A stretch of 64,000 nt of DNA, taken from the NCBI GenBank assembly GCA_965220855.1, contig CBDCQY010000002.1:1-64000 (forward strand). The letters run 5' to 3'. A program made the position numbers and the translations under genes. Shown piece by piece: positions 55,748 through 63,880 of this stretch. Source of the DNA: Bin95 sp965220855 (GTDB taxonomy: Bacteria; Pseudomonadota; Alphaproteobacteria; Bin95). Each line of letters starts with the position of its first letter. Position 1 is the stretch's first letter. Under the pieces are notes generated by a model. The model was given only the letters and a program-made list of their open reading frames with translations. It did not search any database and was not told where the DNA came from.

Positions 55748-55799
55748 AACATATGAGCAACGATTACCGCTTGCAATCGCAACAGGTAGTAAATAAACT
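55748..55799. promoter_or_regulatory. Divergent promoters sharing one palindromic -35 inside an operator
   Basis: TTGCAA at 55771-55776 is its own reverse complement. Rightward, a 17-base spacer leads to TAAACT (55794-55799) as -10 for the S24 repressor. Leftward, a 17-base spacer leads to TATGTT (complement of 55748-55753) as -10 for the tra operon. The hexamer sits in a 22-bp imperfect palindrome (55766-55787; outer arms ACC/GGT, inner arms TTGC/GCAA). A repressor here would block both promoters. Promoter calls are by eye. Confidence 0.55.
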
Positions 55800-55843
55800 A
55801 TGACAACTGCACCCAACCGGCGACAGACCTGCGAGGCACAGCG

Positions 55844-56548
55844 ATGGAACGCGACCCGGTACGACAGAAAATCCGCGATCTCCTGTGGGAGCGCGGCATG
55901 AACATGCGCGAGGCGTCGCTGGCTATCGGCCGCAACGTCTCCTACCTGCACGCCTTCCTGCAGCGCGGCAGCCCGAGGGTGCTGTCGCACCAGGACGCCG
56001 CGACGCTTGCGGGCCTGCTCGGCTGCAAGCCCGAGGAGCTGCACCATGCCGAGCGTCCGCGCCGGAAAAGGCGGACCGGGGCGAAGAAGACGCGGCGGCG
56101 CCCGGCGACGGACCGGGGGCCCGTCCCGCTCAGCCCCGTCTCAGAGGTCGATGTCGAGGCCTCCGCCGGCCCCGGCGCGATCGCCGGCGAGTTCGTGGCC
56201 GAGAAGGCGCGCTGGTTCCTGCCCGAAGCGATGATCCGTCACGAGGGCGACGCCAACCCCGGCGCCATCCGCGTGCTCCGCGTGCGCGGCGACTCGATGG
56301 AGCCCGAGCTCTTCGCGGGCGACCGGCTGCTGGTCGACATCGCGCGGCGCGTCCCCGCGCTCGGAGAGATGTTCGTGCTGTGGGACGGCAACGGCCTCGT
56401 GGTCAAGCGCGTCGAGCCGGTGCCTGGCGACGGCGAGACGCCCGAGCTGCGGCTGAAGTCAGCCAACCCCGACTATGAGGACTACACCTGCCTGGCCCAG
56501 GAGGTGCATGTGGTCGGCAAGGTGATCTGGACCTTCAAGAGGGTGTGA
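55844..56548 (+). CDS. S24-family (LexA/CI-like) repressor
   Basis: A 234-residue protein. The N-terminal HTH is MREASLAIGRNVSYLHAFLQ, RGSPRVLSHQDAATLAGLLG. A basic linker follows, then the S24 self-cleavage domain: Ala-Gly cleavage candidate in VEASAGPGA, catalytic serine in RVRGDSMEPELFAGDRLLVD, catalytic lysine in GLVVKRVEPVPG. Such repressors are cleaved upon RecA activation. It faces the tra operon across a shared operator, so it likely represses transfer until the SOS response. A degenerate partial copy of this gene lies at 58727-59033. Confidence 0.9.
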   Translation: MERDPVRQKIRDLLWERGMNMREASLAIGRNVSYLHAFLQRGSPRVLSHQDAATLAGLLGCKPEELHHAERPRRKRRTGAKKTRRRPATDRGPVPLSPVSEVDVEASAGPGAIAGEFVAEKARWFLPEAMIRHEGDANPGAIRVLRVRGDSMEPELFAGDRLLVDIARRVPALGEMFVLWDGNGLVVKRVEPVPGDGETPELRLKSANPDYEDYTCLAQEVHVVGKVIWTFKRV

Positions 56549-56819
56549 GCCGTCGGCGCCAGCGGCGGAGCGTCATGCGCCGGCATCGTTCTGGAATCCT
56601 GTTCCCAGAAGGAATACAGTGCAGAAAGAGCGACAGCATGAGCAGAAGCGAACGGCGACCTTCGCGGTGGGTCGATCCCGACGAGAAGGGCGATCGCGGT
56701 GACCTCGGCGGCATCCAAGGTCCCCTGGCGTGGATCGTGCGATGAAGTCGATGATGTGTGTGGGTCCGGGCGTCGCTCTCTGGCGAGCGTGACGAGTTCA
56801 TATCTGGGAGGACGTCGAC

Positions 56820-57101
56820 ATGAAGATCATCACCGTGTCAGTCGACGACGACGTCTGGCGCCGTTCCCGGGCTCGGGCGGCACGGCTTGGAACCTCGCTC
56901 CCTGTGCTGGTGCGCGGCTATCTGACCGAGCTTGCCCACGAAGACTTGAATGACGGCAAAGAGGAGGCCGACGCGGCATTGTCCGAGTGCCATCGCCGGC
57001 GTGGCATGCTGAACCAGGTGCTGGCGGACTTCGACGCGCGGGGCATAGGTCTGCAAATGTCCGACAACCTGCCCCGGGACGCCCTGTACGACCGCGATTG
57101 A
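56820..57101 (+). CDS. Ribbon-helix-helix antitoxin-like protein, no toxin partner
   Basis: A 93-residue product. The N-terminus MKIITVSVDDDVWRRSRARA and AARLGTSLPVLVRGYLTEL is a VapB-type RHH DNA-binding fold. The C-terminus MSDNLPRDALYDRD resembles the tail of antitoxins that pair with PIN toxins. GGGAGGACG lies upstream of the start. No PIN gene follows; the next gene is a HipA-like kinase in AT-richer DNA, so the toxin was probably lost when that DNA arrived. Confidence 0.7.
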   Translation: MKIITVSVDDDVWRRSRARAARLGTSLPVLVRGYLTELAHEDLNDGKEEADAALSECHRRRGMLNQVLADFDARGIGLQMSDNLPRDALYDRD

Positions 57102-57253
57102 CCTCGGTGGCACTGAGTTCCATCATCACGCGAAGTTGAGCAAGCGAACTTGTTGAGATGCCAACACCGTGCCCACAACCGATGCGATGCATTCGGAACA
57201 CGCTTTTTGTCGCTGTTCCCGGATTGCCCGCAGTCGATTGGATAGAACGAGTT

Positions 57254-58267
57254 ATGGTTGAGGCACACCGCAAGCGGCGATACACAGCAACACCAAGTCG
57301 CTTGGAAGTGAACATCCGCGCGATCCCGCTTCTCCCTAAAGATGGCTGGAAGCTGCTGAGCTTGGACGAATTTCCTCTGGTCGGGACAGTTCCGAAAAAT
57401 TACTTGTCCTACGGCGATCCGCGTAATCCTCGCAGTCGTGGTTTTATCGCAAAGAAAGGCAGAACCAGTAATGATGCACGGGAGTGTGTCACGGAAGAGA
57501 TCATTTCCAAAATTGGATCCATGTTGCCGTTAGAAGTAGCGGAGTCGAAGCTCGTGCGGCTTTCGAAAACTGACGTCCGATTTCTGTCTCAGAACTTCGT
57601 GTCGCGTGACGATCATGAATTACTTCATGGAATCGAACTCGCGGCGCGATATTTTGAAACCGATCGTGAAGACGTGGAAACCACCTTTAACCTGGAGAAT
57701 AAAGCTGCGGAGCAACAATTCTACACAGTGGATAATGTGCTAGCAATCCTGGAGTCGTTGTTTGCACGTGACTTTTCGTCTCTGAAAGAGGCCTTTTTCA
57801 AGATGCTAGCATTCGACGCGTTCGTGGGAGCGCATGACCGCCATGGTATGAATTGGGGTGTCTTGATTCCATTCGGTTCAGGGTCCGCGCCAGTACGTTT
57901 TGCGCCTATTTTTGATACGGCACGGGGTCTCTTCCGGGAATTTTCTGACGATCGCCTGCGTCTTCGGGAAAAGGGCCAAGGAAGGAACGAACTTCTCGTG
58001 AACTACGCCGAGCGTTCTTCTCCGATATTGAGCACGGGTCTGCCGGAAGGGCAAAATCACTTTTCTTTAATTCGATGGATCAAGGAAAACGATCCTAATG
58101 GAGCCATTGAAGCGATGTGCCAAGTCTTTGGTGCCGTATCGATGTCTTCGATCGAGCACATGCTTCAGCGAAAATTTCGGCGCATTATTACCCAATATCG
58201 CATCGGACTCATCAGGGACCTGCTCTCGCATCGGATACAACGAATTCAAGAGGAGCTTCAACTATGA
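57254..58267 (+). CDS. HipA/CtkA-like serine kinase
   Basis: About 337 residues from the chosen ATG; an ATG at 57158 would add 32, and neither has a strong ribosome-binding site. Kinase motifs of the HipA/CtkA type are clear: AHDRHGMNWGVL (catalytic Asp 195, Asn 200) and APIFDTARGLF (metal-binding Asp 221). An upstream VGTVPKNYLSYGDPRNPRSR, then GFIAKK, matches the ATP-binding region. HipA-like kinases phosphorylate tRNA synthetases or other targets and cause dormancy. There is no HipB-like HTH beside it. Base composition is AT-richer than the surroundings. The stop overlaps the next start (ATGA). Confidence 0.75.
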   Translation: MVEAHRKRRYTATPSRLEVNIRAIPLLPKDGWKLLSLDEFPLVGTVPKNYLSYGDPRNPRSRGFIAKKGRTSNDARECVTEEIISKIGSMLPLEVAESKLVRLSKTDVRFLSQNFVSRDDHELLHGIELAARYFETDREDVETTFNLENKAAEQQFYTVDNVLAILESLFARDFSSLKEAFFKMLAFDAFVGAHDRHGMNWGVLIPFGSGSAPVRFAPIFDTARGLFREFSDDRLRLREKGQGRNELLVNYAERSSPILSTGLPEGQNHFSLIRWIKENDPNGAIEAMCQVFGAVSMSSIEHMLQRKFRRIITQYRIGLIRDLLSHRIQRIQEELQL

Positions 58268-58668
58268 CGAAGGACCTCGTTTCCCTCCTTGGTCAAGCGA
58301 GAGATTGGGGGATCAGAATCTTTACGGCGTCCCCGCGTGAGCCAGTGGAAATGACATTAGGAGTTTATCGACAGGTGTCGGACGAGCTGGTTTTGGTTGG
58401 ACGACTGTCCTGCGAAGGGGATGAATATGTGTTTCGCTACGAAGGAGACTATTCGGGAAGTCCTATCACTGCGTTTCCGAAGTTGGACAAAGAGTATCGC
58501 TCGGCAGTTCTCTGGCCATTCTTTGCAATCCGTATTCCTCCTCTGGATCGTGAAGATGTGCGGGAAGAGATAGCAAATCGTTCGCTGGATAAGGATCAGG
58601 TGCTTAAGCTTTTGGCTTCGGTGGCCAAGCTGTCTGTAGCCAATCCGTATGAGTTCCGGTTGGGTTGA
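58264..58668 (+). CDS. HipA N-terminal-domain-like protein (HipS-like)
   Basis: A 134-residue product overlapping the kinase stop by 4 bases. ELVLVGRLSCEGDEYVFRYE, then SGSPITAFPKL and AVLWPFFAIRIPPLDREDVR resemble the N-terminal subdomain of HipA, which exists as the separate protein HipS in HipBST modules. Together with the kinase this is a split HipA, but here the kinase comes first. In HipBST, HipS acts as the antitoxin, so this small protein may neutralise the kinase. The identification is by eye and moderately secure. Confidence 0.6.
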   Translation: MTKDLVSLLGQARDWGIRIFTASPREPVEMTLGVYRQVSDELVLVGRLSCEGDEYVFRYEGDYSGSPITAFPKLDKEYRSAVLWPFFAIRIPPLDREDVREEIANRSLDKDQVLKLLASVAKLSVANPYEFRLG

Positions 58669-58726
58669 GATATCTCACTTGAAAGTAATGTTCCAAATGC
58701 GGTTGACCGTGAGCCGAGTACGGGCA

Positions 58727-59033
58727 TGTCGATGTCGAGGGGTCCGCAGGCCTCGGCGTGATCGTCGGCGAGTTCGTGGCCGAGAAGGCGCGCTGGTTTC
58801 TGCCCGAAGCGATGATCCGCTACGAGGGCTATGCCAGAACCCTATGCCACCCGCGTGCTCCGCGTGCGCGAAGAGTCGATGGAGCCTGAACTCTTCGAGG
58901 GCGACCAGCTCTTGGTCTACATCGCCCGGCGCGTCCCGGCGCTCAAAGAGATGTTCGTGCCGTGGGACGGCAACGGCTTGGTGGTCAAGCGCGTCGTGCC
59001 GATACCCGGCGACGTCCCGACGCCCGTGCTGCA
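58727..59033 (+). pseudogene. Degenerate duplicate of the S24 repressor 3' half
   Basis: This stretch matches 56148-56455 of the intact S24 gene at DNA level with many short identical runs (for example GGCGAGTTCGTGGCCGAGAA and GTGGGACGGCAACGGC). It keeps EESMEPELFEGDQLLV and GLVVKRVVPIPG but lacks the HTH, has a frame change near 58831 and no start. It is a fragment left by duplication; together with the intact gene it brackets the orphan antitoxin and HipA-like genes. Confidence 0.8.
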
Positions 59034-59267
59034 GAACCGCTTCGTGCCTGGTATCGGGAGGCGGAGCGTGCGGATTGGGATACGCCGGTCAAGCTGAAGG
59101 AGGTGTACCGCAATGCGAGCATCGTTGGCGACAGCCGAACGGTCTTCAACATTGGGGGGAACGACTACCGGCTCGTAGTGAAGATCAACTATTGGTACGG
59201 CGTCGTCTACATACGCTTCGTGGGGACACATGCAGAGTATGACGCCGTAAACTTGGAGGAGGTGTGA
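59034..59267 (+). pseudogene. higB: Truncated HigB toxin fused behind the repressor fragment
   Basis: From 59034 the frame reads EPLRAWYREAERADWDTP, NASIVGDSRTVFNIGGNDYR, LVVKINYWYGVVYIRFVGTH, AEYDAVNLEEV: HigB ribosome-dependent mRNA interferase. The first 20 or so residues of HigB are missing; the DNA there is the repressor duplicate read in another frame. An ATG at 58962 could give a chimera with an unrelated N-terminus. Activity is doubtful. It ends one base before higA. Confidence 0.75.
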
Positions 59268-59268
59268 G

Positions 59269-59664
59269 ATGGCCGATATCAAGCCCATCCGGTCCGAAAG
59301 GGACCATGAGGCGGCTTTGGCCCGGATCTCCGAGCTCATGGATGCGGAACCCGACAGCCCTGAGGGCCATGAGCTCGATATCCTGGTCGACCTGGTGGAA
59401 CTCTACGAAAGCAAACAGGTGCCGATGTGGTTGCCGACTCCCATCGCTGCCATTGAGTTTCGCATGGAGCAGGCAGGCCTGCGCCCCGCAGACCTCGCTC
59501 CCTTCATCGGAAGCCGCGCAAAGGTGTCCGAGATCCTCTCCGGCAAACGGTCGATCACCATGGCGATGGCGCGCGCCCTGCATGAGCATCTCGGAATTCC
59601 GGCGGACGTGCTGCTGCAGAAGCCGGATGTCGATCGTGCCGACCCGTCGGCCGACATCGAGTAG
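59269..59664 (+). CDS. higA: HigA-type HTH antitoxin, probably C-terminally truncated
   Basis: A 131-residue protein with WLPTPIAAIEFRMEQAGLRP, ADLAPFIGSRAKVSEILSGK, RSITMAMARALHEHLGIPAD: the XRE helix-turn-helix of HigA. GGAGGTGTGAG precedes the ATG. In some relatives the HTH continues into an ImmA/IrrE-like C-terminal part; here a TAG where a Trp codon would be expected ends the protein at 59662, and the following DNA still encodes the lost part. The HTH and antitoxin half looks intact. Confidence 0.8.
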   Translation: MADIKPIRSERDHEAALARISELMDAEPDSPEGHELDILVDLVELYESKQVPMWLPTPIAAIEFRMEQAGLRPADLAPFIGSRAKVSEILSGKRSITMAMARALHEHLGIPADVLLQKPDVDRADPSADIE

Positions 59665-59930
59665 AGCCGATTTCGAGTTCAATCGATGGCGAAGCTGGAC
59701 TGGATCCGGGACGCGCCCGATCTGGCCGGACGCGTCGAAGCGATCATACGAGGCTTGATCCGCCCTGCCGGGGGGAGGGTGTCGCTTCAGCCGTACCCTA
59801 TCGCGAGAACGACCATGCGCGCGCAAATGCCAAGACGGTTCCGTCTGCGCTCAAGGCGTGGTGTTGGCGGGTCCTTGCAATTGCGCATAGCGCGTCGGAT
59901 AAGAAGTATGGGTGCCCAGTGGATCGCTGC
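59665..59930 (+). pseudogene. Remnant of the ImmA/IrrE-linked extension of higA
   Basis: Directly after the TAG the frame continues MAKLDWIRDAPDLAGRVEAI, IRGLIRPAGG, and then in another frame VASAVPYRENDHARANAKT, VPSALKAWCWRVLAIAHSA. These pieces fit the region that links a HigA-like HTH to an ImmA peptidase domain in longer relatives, from memory. Homology is lost near 59930; no peptidase motif remains. The 200 bases after that show no gene. Confidence 0.6.
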
Positions 59931-60126
59931 GACACAAGTTCTTCGAAGATGGTGAACTTCGCCCGATCGACTGACCCGCCGTCGGACTACCACGAGCTCA
60001 GTGGGGAGACGCGTCGGCGCGCCGCACAATCCCGACGCTGAGGAAGGGGAGGGGCGCTTCGGGCTTTCTGCAACCGCGTTCGATGGGCGAGCAAGGTGCT
60101 CCTGGTTGGCGCCGACGTTCGCCAAT

Positions 60127-61743
60127 TCAGACGCCGGAGCTACCGAACGCGTCTTGATAGATGGCCTCGATCCGCTCGGCTTCGCCGTCGGTCAGCGCCG
60201 CGAACTCCTTCTCGCGGGCGCGGCGGGACATTTGGCCGCCATTCTGGTGAAGGAACCGAAACAGCAAGCTGGACAGCCGATCCGGCATATCCACCACAAG
60301 GTTCAGGTCGCTCCGGAACCTGTCATACCGCTTCAGGAACTCCGCTTCTTGCGGCAGGTCGTGCTCGATGGTCTTTTGCACACACCGGTAGAGAAACTCG
60401 GCATGCCCTGTCGCATCGAAGAACCGGTAGAAGTCACCGGTGCCGTTGAGCACCCTTACGTTGCCATCGTCTGTCGGCGCCCAATCCACGACCGGCAGCA
60501 GTCTTTGCGAATAGTCTTCCAGCACCTCGCGATAGTCCTCGATCCGTTCCAGAATCGCTGCCGAAACGGGAAAGACGACCCCGGCCGGATGGAAGCCGCG
60601 TCGGGCCAGGACATGGTGGATCAGGTAGCGGTGCACCCGGCCGTTGCCGTCCTCGAAGGGATGGGCATAGACAAAGCCGAAGGCGAGGATCGCTGCGGCG
60701 ATAACCGGATCGAGCTGCTGCGCGGTCTGGCGATCGAAAGCGGCCATACCGTCCATGAGCCCGGCCAAATCCTCCGGCCGGGCGCTGATGTGGTCCGGGA
60801 TCGGCATGCGCGAATCGCGGTCGCGTTCCCCGACGAACCCGCCTTCCGTCCTCAGGCCGAGATGGACGAAGCGGGCATCGCCGATCACGATGCGTTGCAG
60901 GCGCGCCAGCTCGTCGGTATCGATCGGCTGCTGTCCCGCCTGACCGATGGCGCGGCCCCACCGCTGGATGCGGTCCTGCGGGGGATGCTCGCCTTCGATC
61001 GCGAAGCTCGACTTCGAATCCTTGAGCAGCAGAAAAGCGGCGGTGCGCGCCAGCAGATCGCGCGGCACGGCAGCGACGGCGTCCTGCGCCCGCGCGTGCA
61101 GGTCCATGGCGACAAAGCGCTCCAGCGCTTCCGTACGGAACACCAGGGGGCAGAACGCCGGCGTTCCGGGCAGGTTGTTCTTGACCCGGTGCCGGGGCGA
61201 CGTTTCGGCCGGGGCCGCATATTGCCGGTTCGGATCTACCACCGGCGCATAGGCTCCGCGGTCGGCGTTCGGCAAATCGAGCTGTCGTCCGGTCAACCAT
61301 TCATAGAGGAACCAGATACGCCGGGCGTAGGCGCCCGTGGGCTTGGCCTTGACCAGGGCGGCCACATCGGTGGGGCCGGTCGCGTCGAACAGCCTGCTGA
61401 GAACGGCCAGATCGAGCCCTTCATATTTCAGCGCGAAGGTGAGATGGCCTTCCAGGCTCGCCTTCGGCGAATGGCGCGGCGAGTAGATGCGCCAGCCCGC
61501 CTCCTCCAGGAGCCTGTGCCGCTGACCGGTCGCGCTCAGGGTCCGTGGCAACGGCACGCGCAGGTCGTAGGCCCCGATCAGGGCGGCGTATCCCGCCGGC
61601 GTCGCGGGCACGGGCAGGCGCCGTTCCCGAAAAACGGTAACAGGCCCTGAAAAACGATTCTGATCTGCGATCCTCATGCCCAAACCGTTTTCTTCCAACA
61701 GGGGCTCTACCTTGGACCCCGTGTCGTGACGGACGATGCCCAT
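60127..61743 (-). CDS. Fic-family adenylyltransferase with inhibitory motif
   Basis: A 538-residue protein. The Fic core motif HPFEDGNGRVHRYLI is at about residues 361-375 (catalytic His 361). An N-terminal inhibitory helix motif KSSFAIEGEH (S/T-x3-E-G, about 241-250) marks it as a class II, self-inhibited Fic enzyme that AMPylates target proteins. Residues 1-200 form a variable N-terminal domain and the C-terminal 100 residues a likely winged-helix. It may be a toxin kept off by its own inhibitory helix. It stands alone, convergent with the decayed higA region. An ATG further in is possible. Confidence 0.9.
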   Translation of the reverse strand: MGIVRHDTGSKVEPLLEENGLGMRIADQNRFSGPVTVFRERRLPVPATPAGYAALIGAYDLRVPLPRTLSATGQRHRLLEEAGWRIYSPRHSPKASLEGHLTFALKYEGLDLAVLSRLFDATGPTDVAALVKAKPTGAYARRIWFLYEWLTGRQLDLPNADRGAYAPVVDPNRQYAAPAETSPRHRVKNNLPGTPAFCPLVFRTEALERFVAMDLHARAQDAVAAVPRDLLARTAAFLLLKDSKSSFAIEGEHPPQDRIQRWGRAIGQAGQQPIDTDELARLQRIVIGDARFVHLGLRTEGGFVGERDRDSRMPIPDHISARPEDLAGLMDGMAAFDRQTAQQLDPVIAAAILAFGFVYAHPFEDGNGRVHRYLIHHVLARRGFHPAGVVFPVSAAILERIEDYREVLEDYSQRLLPVVDWAPTDDGNVRVLNGTGDFYRFFDATGHAEFLYRCVQKTIEHDLPQEAEFLKRYDRFRSDLNLVVDMPDRLSSLLFRFLHQNGGQMSRRAREKEFAALTDGEAERIEAIYQDAFGSSGV

Positions 61744-61872
61744 CTTGAGAGAAACAATAACATACCCCTAGGAACATGAAAATTGATCACACAAGGCGCA
61801 AACGGCGAAAATCCATTTTGAATGGCGCTGCCTCGCCATTCAGGAGCGCCCAGGCGGCGGGCGCGAGCGGCA

Positions 61873-62115
61873 TCAGCGTGTGCGCCCCTCGTGGCGCCAC
61901 GACAGAATCTCGGCGGTCGTTACCGCCTTCTGCCGCGCCCGTTCCCGGCGCAGTGTCGTGGAAAGCGCCGCATGCTCGCCCTCGCGGGCGACTCGGGTCA
62001 CGTAGGCCACGGGCGTCTCGCCTCGGCAGATCACCAGATCCTCGCCCGCCTCCACCTCCGCCAGCAATGAAGAAAGGTGGGTCTTCGCCTCGCCAATCGT
62101 CACCCGACGCGTCAT
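61873..62115 (-). CDS. Phd/YefM-family antitoxin, orphan
   Basis: An 80-residue product beginning MTRRVTIGEAKTHLSSLLAE and VEAGEDLVICRGETPVAYV, the Phd/YefM DNA-binding fold. The C-terminus is the toxin-binding tail. No PIN or RelE toxin is encoded downstream on the minus strand before the Fic gene at 61743, so the partner is missing or elsewhere. Confidence 0.75.
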   Translation of the reverse strand: MTRRVTIGEAKTHLSSLLAEVEAGEDLVICRGETPVAYVTRVAREGEHAALSTTLRRERARQKAVTTAEILSWRHEGRTR

Positions 62116-62417
62116 GGCACTCCCACCTTCTGTGCGTTCCCGCCCGAAAGCCGAGCTGTTCTGTGCTCAGGCGCCTTGCCCAGCACGACACGATAGACCC
62201 GAAATCGACTTGATCAAGGACTTGGCAAACCAAGCGCTCAGCAACAGCGGGGTGTAGTGAGACGGTAATCACCTGACAGTTGGCCACCGCCGGAGCGCGA
62301 CCGTCACGGGTCGTGCGCGCCGATGCGCCCGACAGATGGATATAGCAGGCATTTGACCCCGGATTCCCGACAACATACCTTCCGCGATGGGCTGCGGACC
62401 GATCAGGAGAGGCCAGC
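62116..62417. other. Intergenic region, nothing recognised
   Basis: About 300 bases between two divergently placed antitoxin genes. No gene, hairpin or repeat could be supported. It probably holds the promoters of both flanking antitoxin genes. Confidence 0.4.
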
Positions 62418-62675
62418 ATGGGCACCAGCATCACCGTCCGCGACATCGATCCCGAAGACAAATCCTGGCTGCGCCGCGAAGCGCGTCAGATGGGCGTCTC
62501 CACGGAGGAGCTGGTCCGTCGCCTGATCCACGAGAAGCGCATCAGGACCGAGCGCCGGCTCAAACCGTCCGAGGCCTTCGCGCGGCATTTCGGGGAAGAG
62601 CATGGCGTTGAGCTCGCGCCCGCTGCCCCACGCGGATACAAGCCGCTCTTCTTTTCCGCTAAGGACGAAGGGTGA
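62418..62675 (+). CDS. FitA-like ribbon-helix-helix antitoxin
   Basis: An 85-residue protein starting MGTSITVRDIDPEDKSWLRR and EARQMGVSTEELVRRLIHEK, an Arc/FitA-type RHH domain. The C-terminus (EAFARHFGEEHGVELA) is the region that binds and blocks the FitB PIN toxin. GAGAGG precedes the start. It overlaps the next frame by 4 bases (GTGA), as in fitAB operons. Confidence 0.85.
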   Translation: MGTSITVRDIDPEDKSWLRREARQMGVSTEELVRRLIHEKRIRTERRLKPSEAFARHFGEEHGVELAPAAPRGYKPLFFSAKDEG

Positions 62676-62929
62676 TCGTCTCGCTTGCACGGCTGATCGA
62701 CCCGAATGTCGTCTCCGAGATGGTGCGACCGCAGTCCGAGCCGCGCGTTGGCGCCTATCTGGATTCCATGGCCAGCGATGGCATCGGCGTCGCCTCCCTC
62801 ACGGTCCGGGAAATACTCGACGGCTTCCGCTGTCCTGGATCGCCGACAGCGGCAGCGACTTCGGTGAGTTGTTTGCGGGGCCCCGTCACGCCGGCGCCGC
62901 CAGCGGCACCAGCTGCGAGCGGGCGATGA
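62672..62929 (+). pseudogene. Truncated FitB-like PIN toxin
   Basis: Starting at GTG 62672 the frame reads LIDPNVVSEMVRPQSEPRVG, ASLTVREILDGF: the first 50 residues of a FitB/VapC PIN domain, with a Pro in place of the usual Thr in DTNVVSE. From about 62830 the similarity stops and the rest (TAAATSVSCLRGPVTPAPP) is out of frame, running into the 3' end of the convergent vapC. The remaining acidic catalytic residues are lost, so it should be inactive. Confidence 0.7.
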
Positions 62930-63272
62930 CCCGGTCGCGGGTGAGCAGGGGGATATCGTGCACGACGCTGGTCGCCGCGATGATCTCGTCCGCCGAATCG
63001 CCCCGGAAGTCGAGGCGGGTGGATGCCCTCGCCACATCGAGATCGATGGGCCAAACATGCAGATGCGCCAGCACCCGCTTCACGCGCCTGTCGTCGAGAT
63101 CCATGTCGAGCCGCCCGAGCTGGATGAGTTTGGCGAGTTCCCAGAAGACGATCGCCGAGACCGACCAGCGCCTGTCCGCCAGCAGCGCGCGCTCCGCCGG
63201 CCGCAAGCTGCCATCGACGGCAAAGACCAGAATATGGGTGTCAAGATTCAGCACCGGCGTTCCATGTCTCAC
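62886..63272 (-). CDS. vapC: VapC-type PIN-domain toxin
   Basis: A 128-residue ribonuclease. PIN acidic motifs are present: LNLDTHILVFAVDG (Asp 11), SVSAIVFWELAKL (Glu 45), GDSADEIIAATSVVHDIPLL (Asp-Glu near 93) and LTRDRVI (Asp near 113). It overlaps the antitoxin gene by 32 bases on the same strand. Its 3' end abuts the broken FitB-like gene. Toxin activity follows from the family. Confidence 0.88.
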   Translation of the reverse strand: MRHGTPVLNLDTHILVFAVDGSLRPAERALLADRRWSVSAIVFWELAKLIQLGRLDMDLDDRRVKRVLAHLHVWPIDLDVARASTRLDFRGDSADEIIAATSVVHDIPLLTRDRVIARSQLVPLAAPA

Positions 63273-63465
63273 CGGTCGAGAGAATGTCGCCCTGGATTTT
63301 CACCTTGTCATGCAAGCTGCCGATCAGCCCGGCATGCTCCCGCTCGAACGGCACCAGCCGCGCAACCGGCTTGCCGTGCTTGGTGATGACCAGGCCGTCG
63401 GGGTCGAGCCCGTCGAGCAGGGCCAGACACTGCTCCTTGAATTTGGCGGCGCCGATGGTCTTCAT
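63241..63465 (-). CDS. Phd/YefM-type antitoxin of the vapC pair
   Basis: A 74-residue product: KTIGAAKFKEQCLALLDGLD and PDGLVITKHGKPVARLVPFE, a typical Phd/YefM N-terminal DNA-binding domain with a short C-terminal toxin-binding tail. It overlaps vapC by 32 bases, so the two are co-translated. It is probably autoregulated at its promoter around 63466-63530. Confidence 0.88.
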   Translation of the reverse strand: MKTIGAAKFKEQCLALLDGLDPDGLVITKHGKPVARLVPFEREHAGLIGSLHDKVKIQGDILSTGETWNAGAES

Positions 63466-63880
63466 CGTCTCGCTCCCGCATTGTATGGCTGCTTTATATG
63501 ACTGGTCCGGAAATATGTCCAGTCAGTGTCGCCAAGATTTGGACGACCTCGCTTACGCGGGGCCGGTTGCCCCTTCCGGAAGCTCCGACAGCTTGTAGCT
63601 GACGATCGTGTTCCGCCCGATGGTGCAGGAGCCTGGCGCTGCGAGGCGATCTCCTGAAGCGGGACAACGGGATGACGATGGCCCGGTGGGCCGCTACAGT
63701 CATCCGGGTCGATACCCTGCACAGTGCAAGAGAGCCTTGCCTGAGTGTGGACACTTATGCTGGCGACCAGGGATGGCGGCGCCCTATGGCGGTCCGCTCA
63801 TGCAAACGCACTGCGGGCGCCGATCGTCTCGCAACAGGAGCGCGGACTGGACAGACCATGGAGACGCGGAGGACAGCCCC
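63466..63880. other. Intergenic region, no recognisable gene
   Basis: About 415 bases without a supportable gene. Several open frames exist on both strands but lack family features and good start sites. The AT-richer stretch 63480-63540 probably carries the promoter of the antitoxin-vapC pair. Confidence 0.4.
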
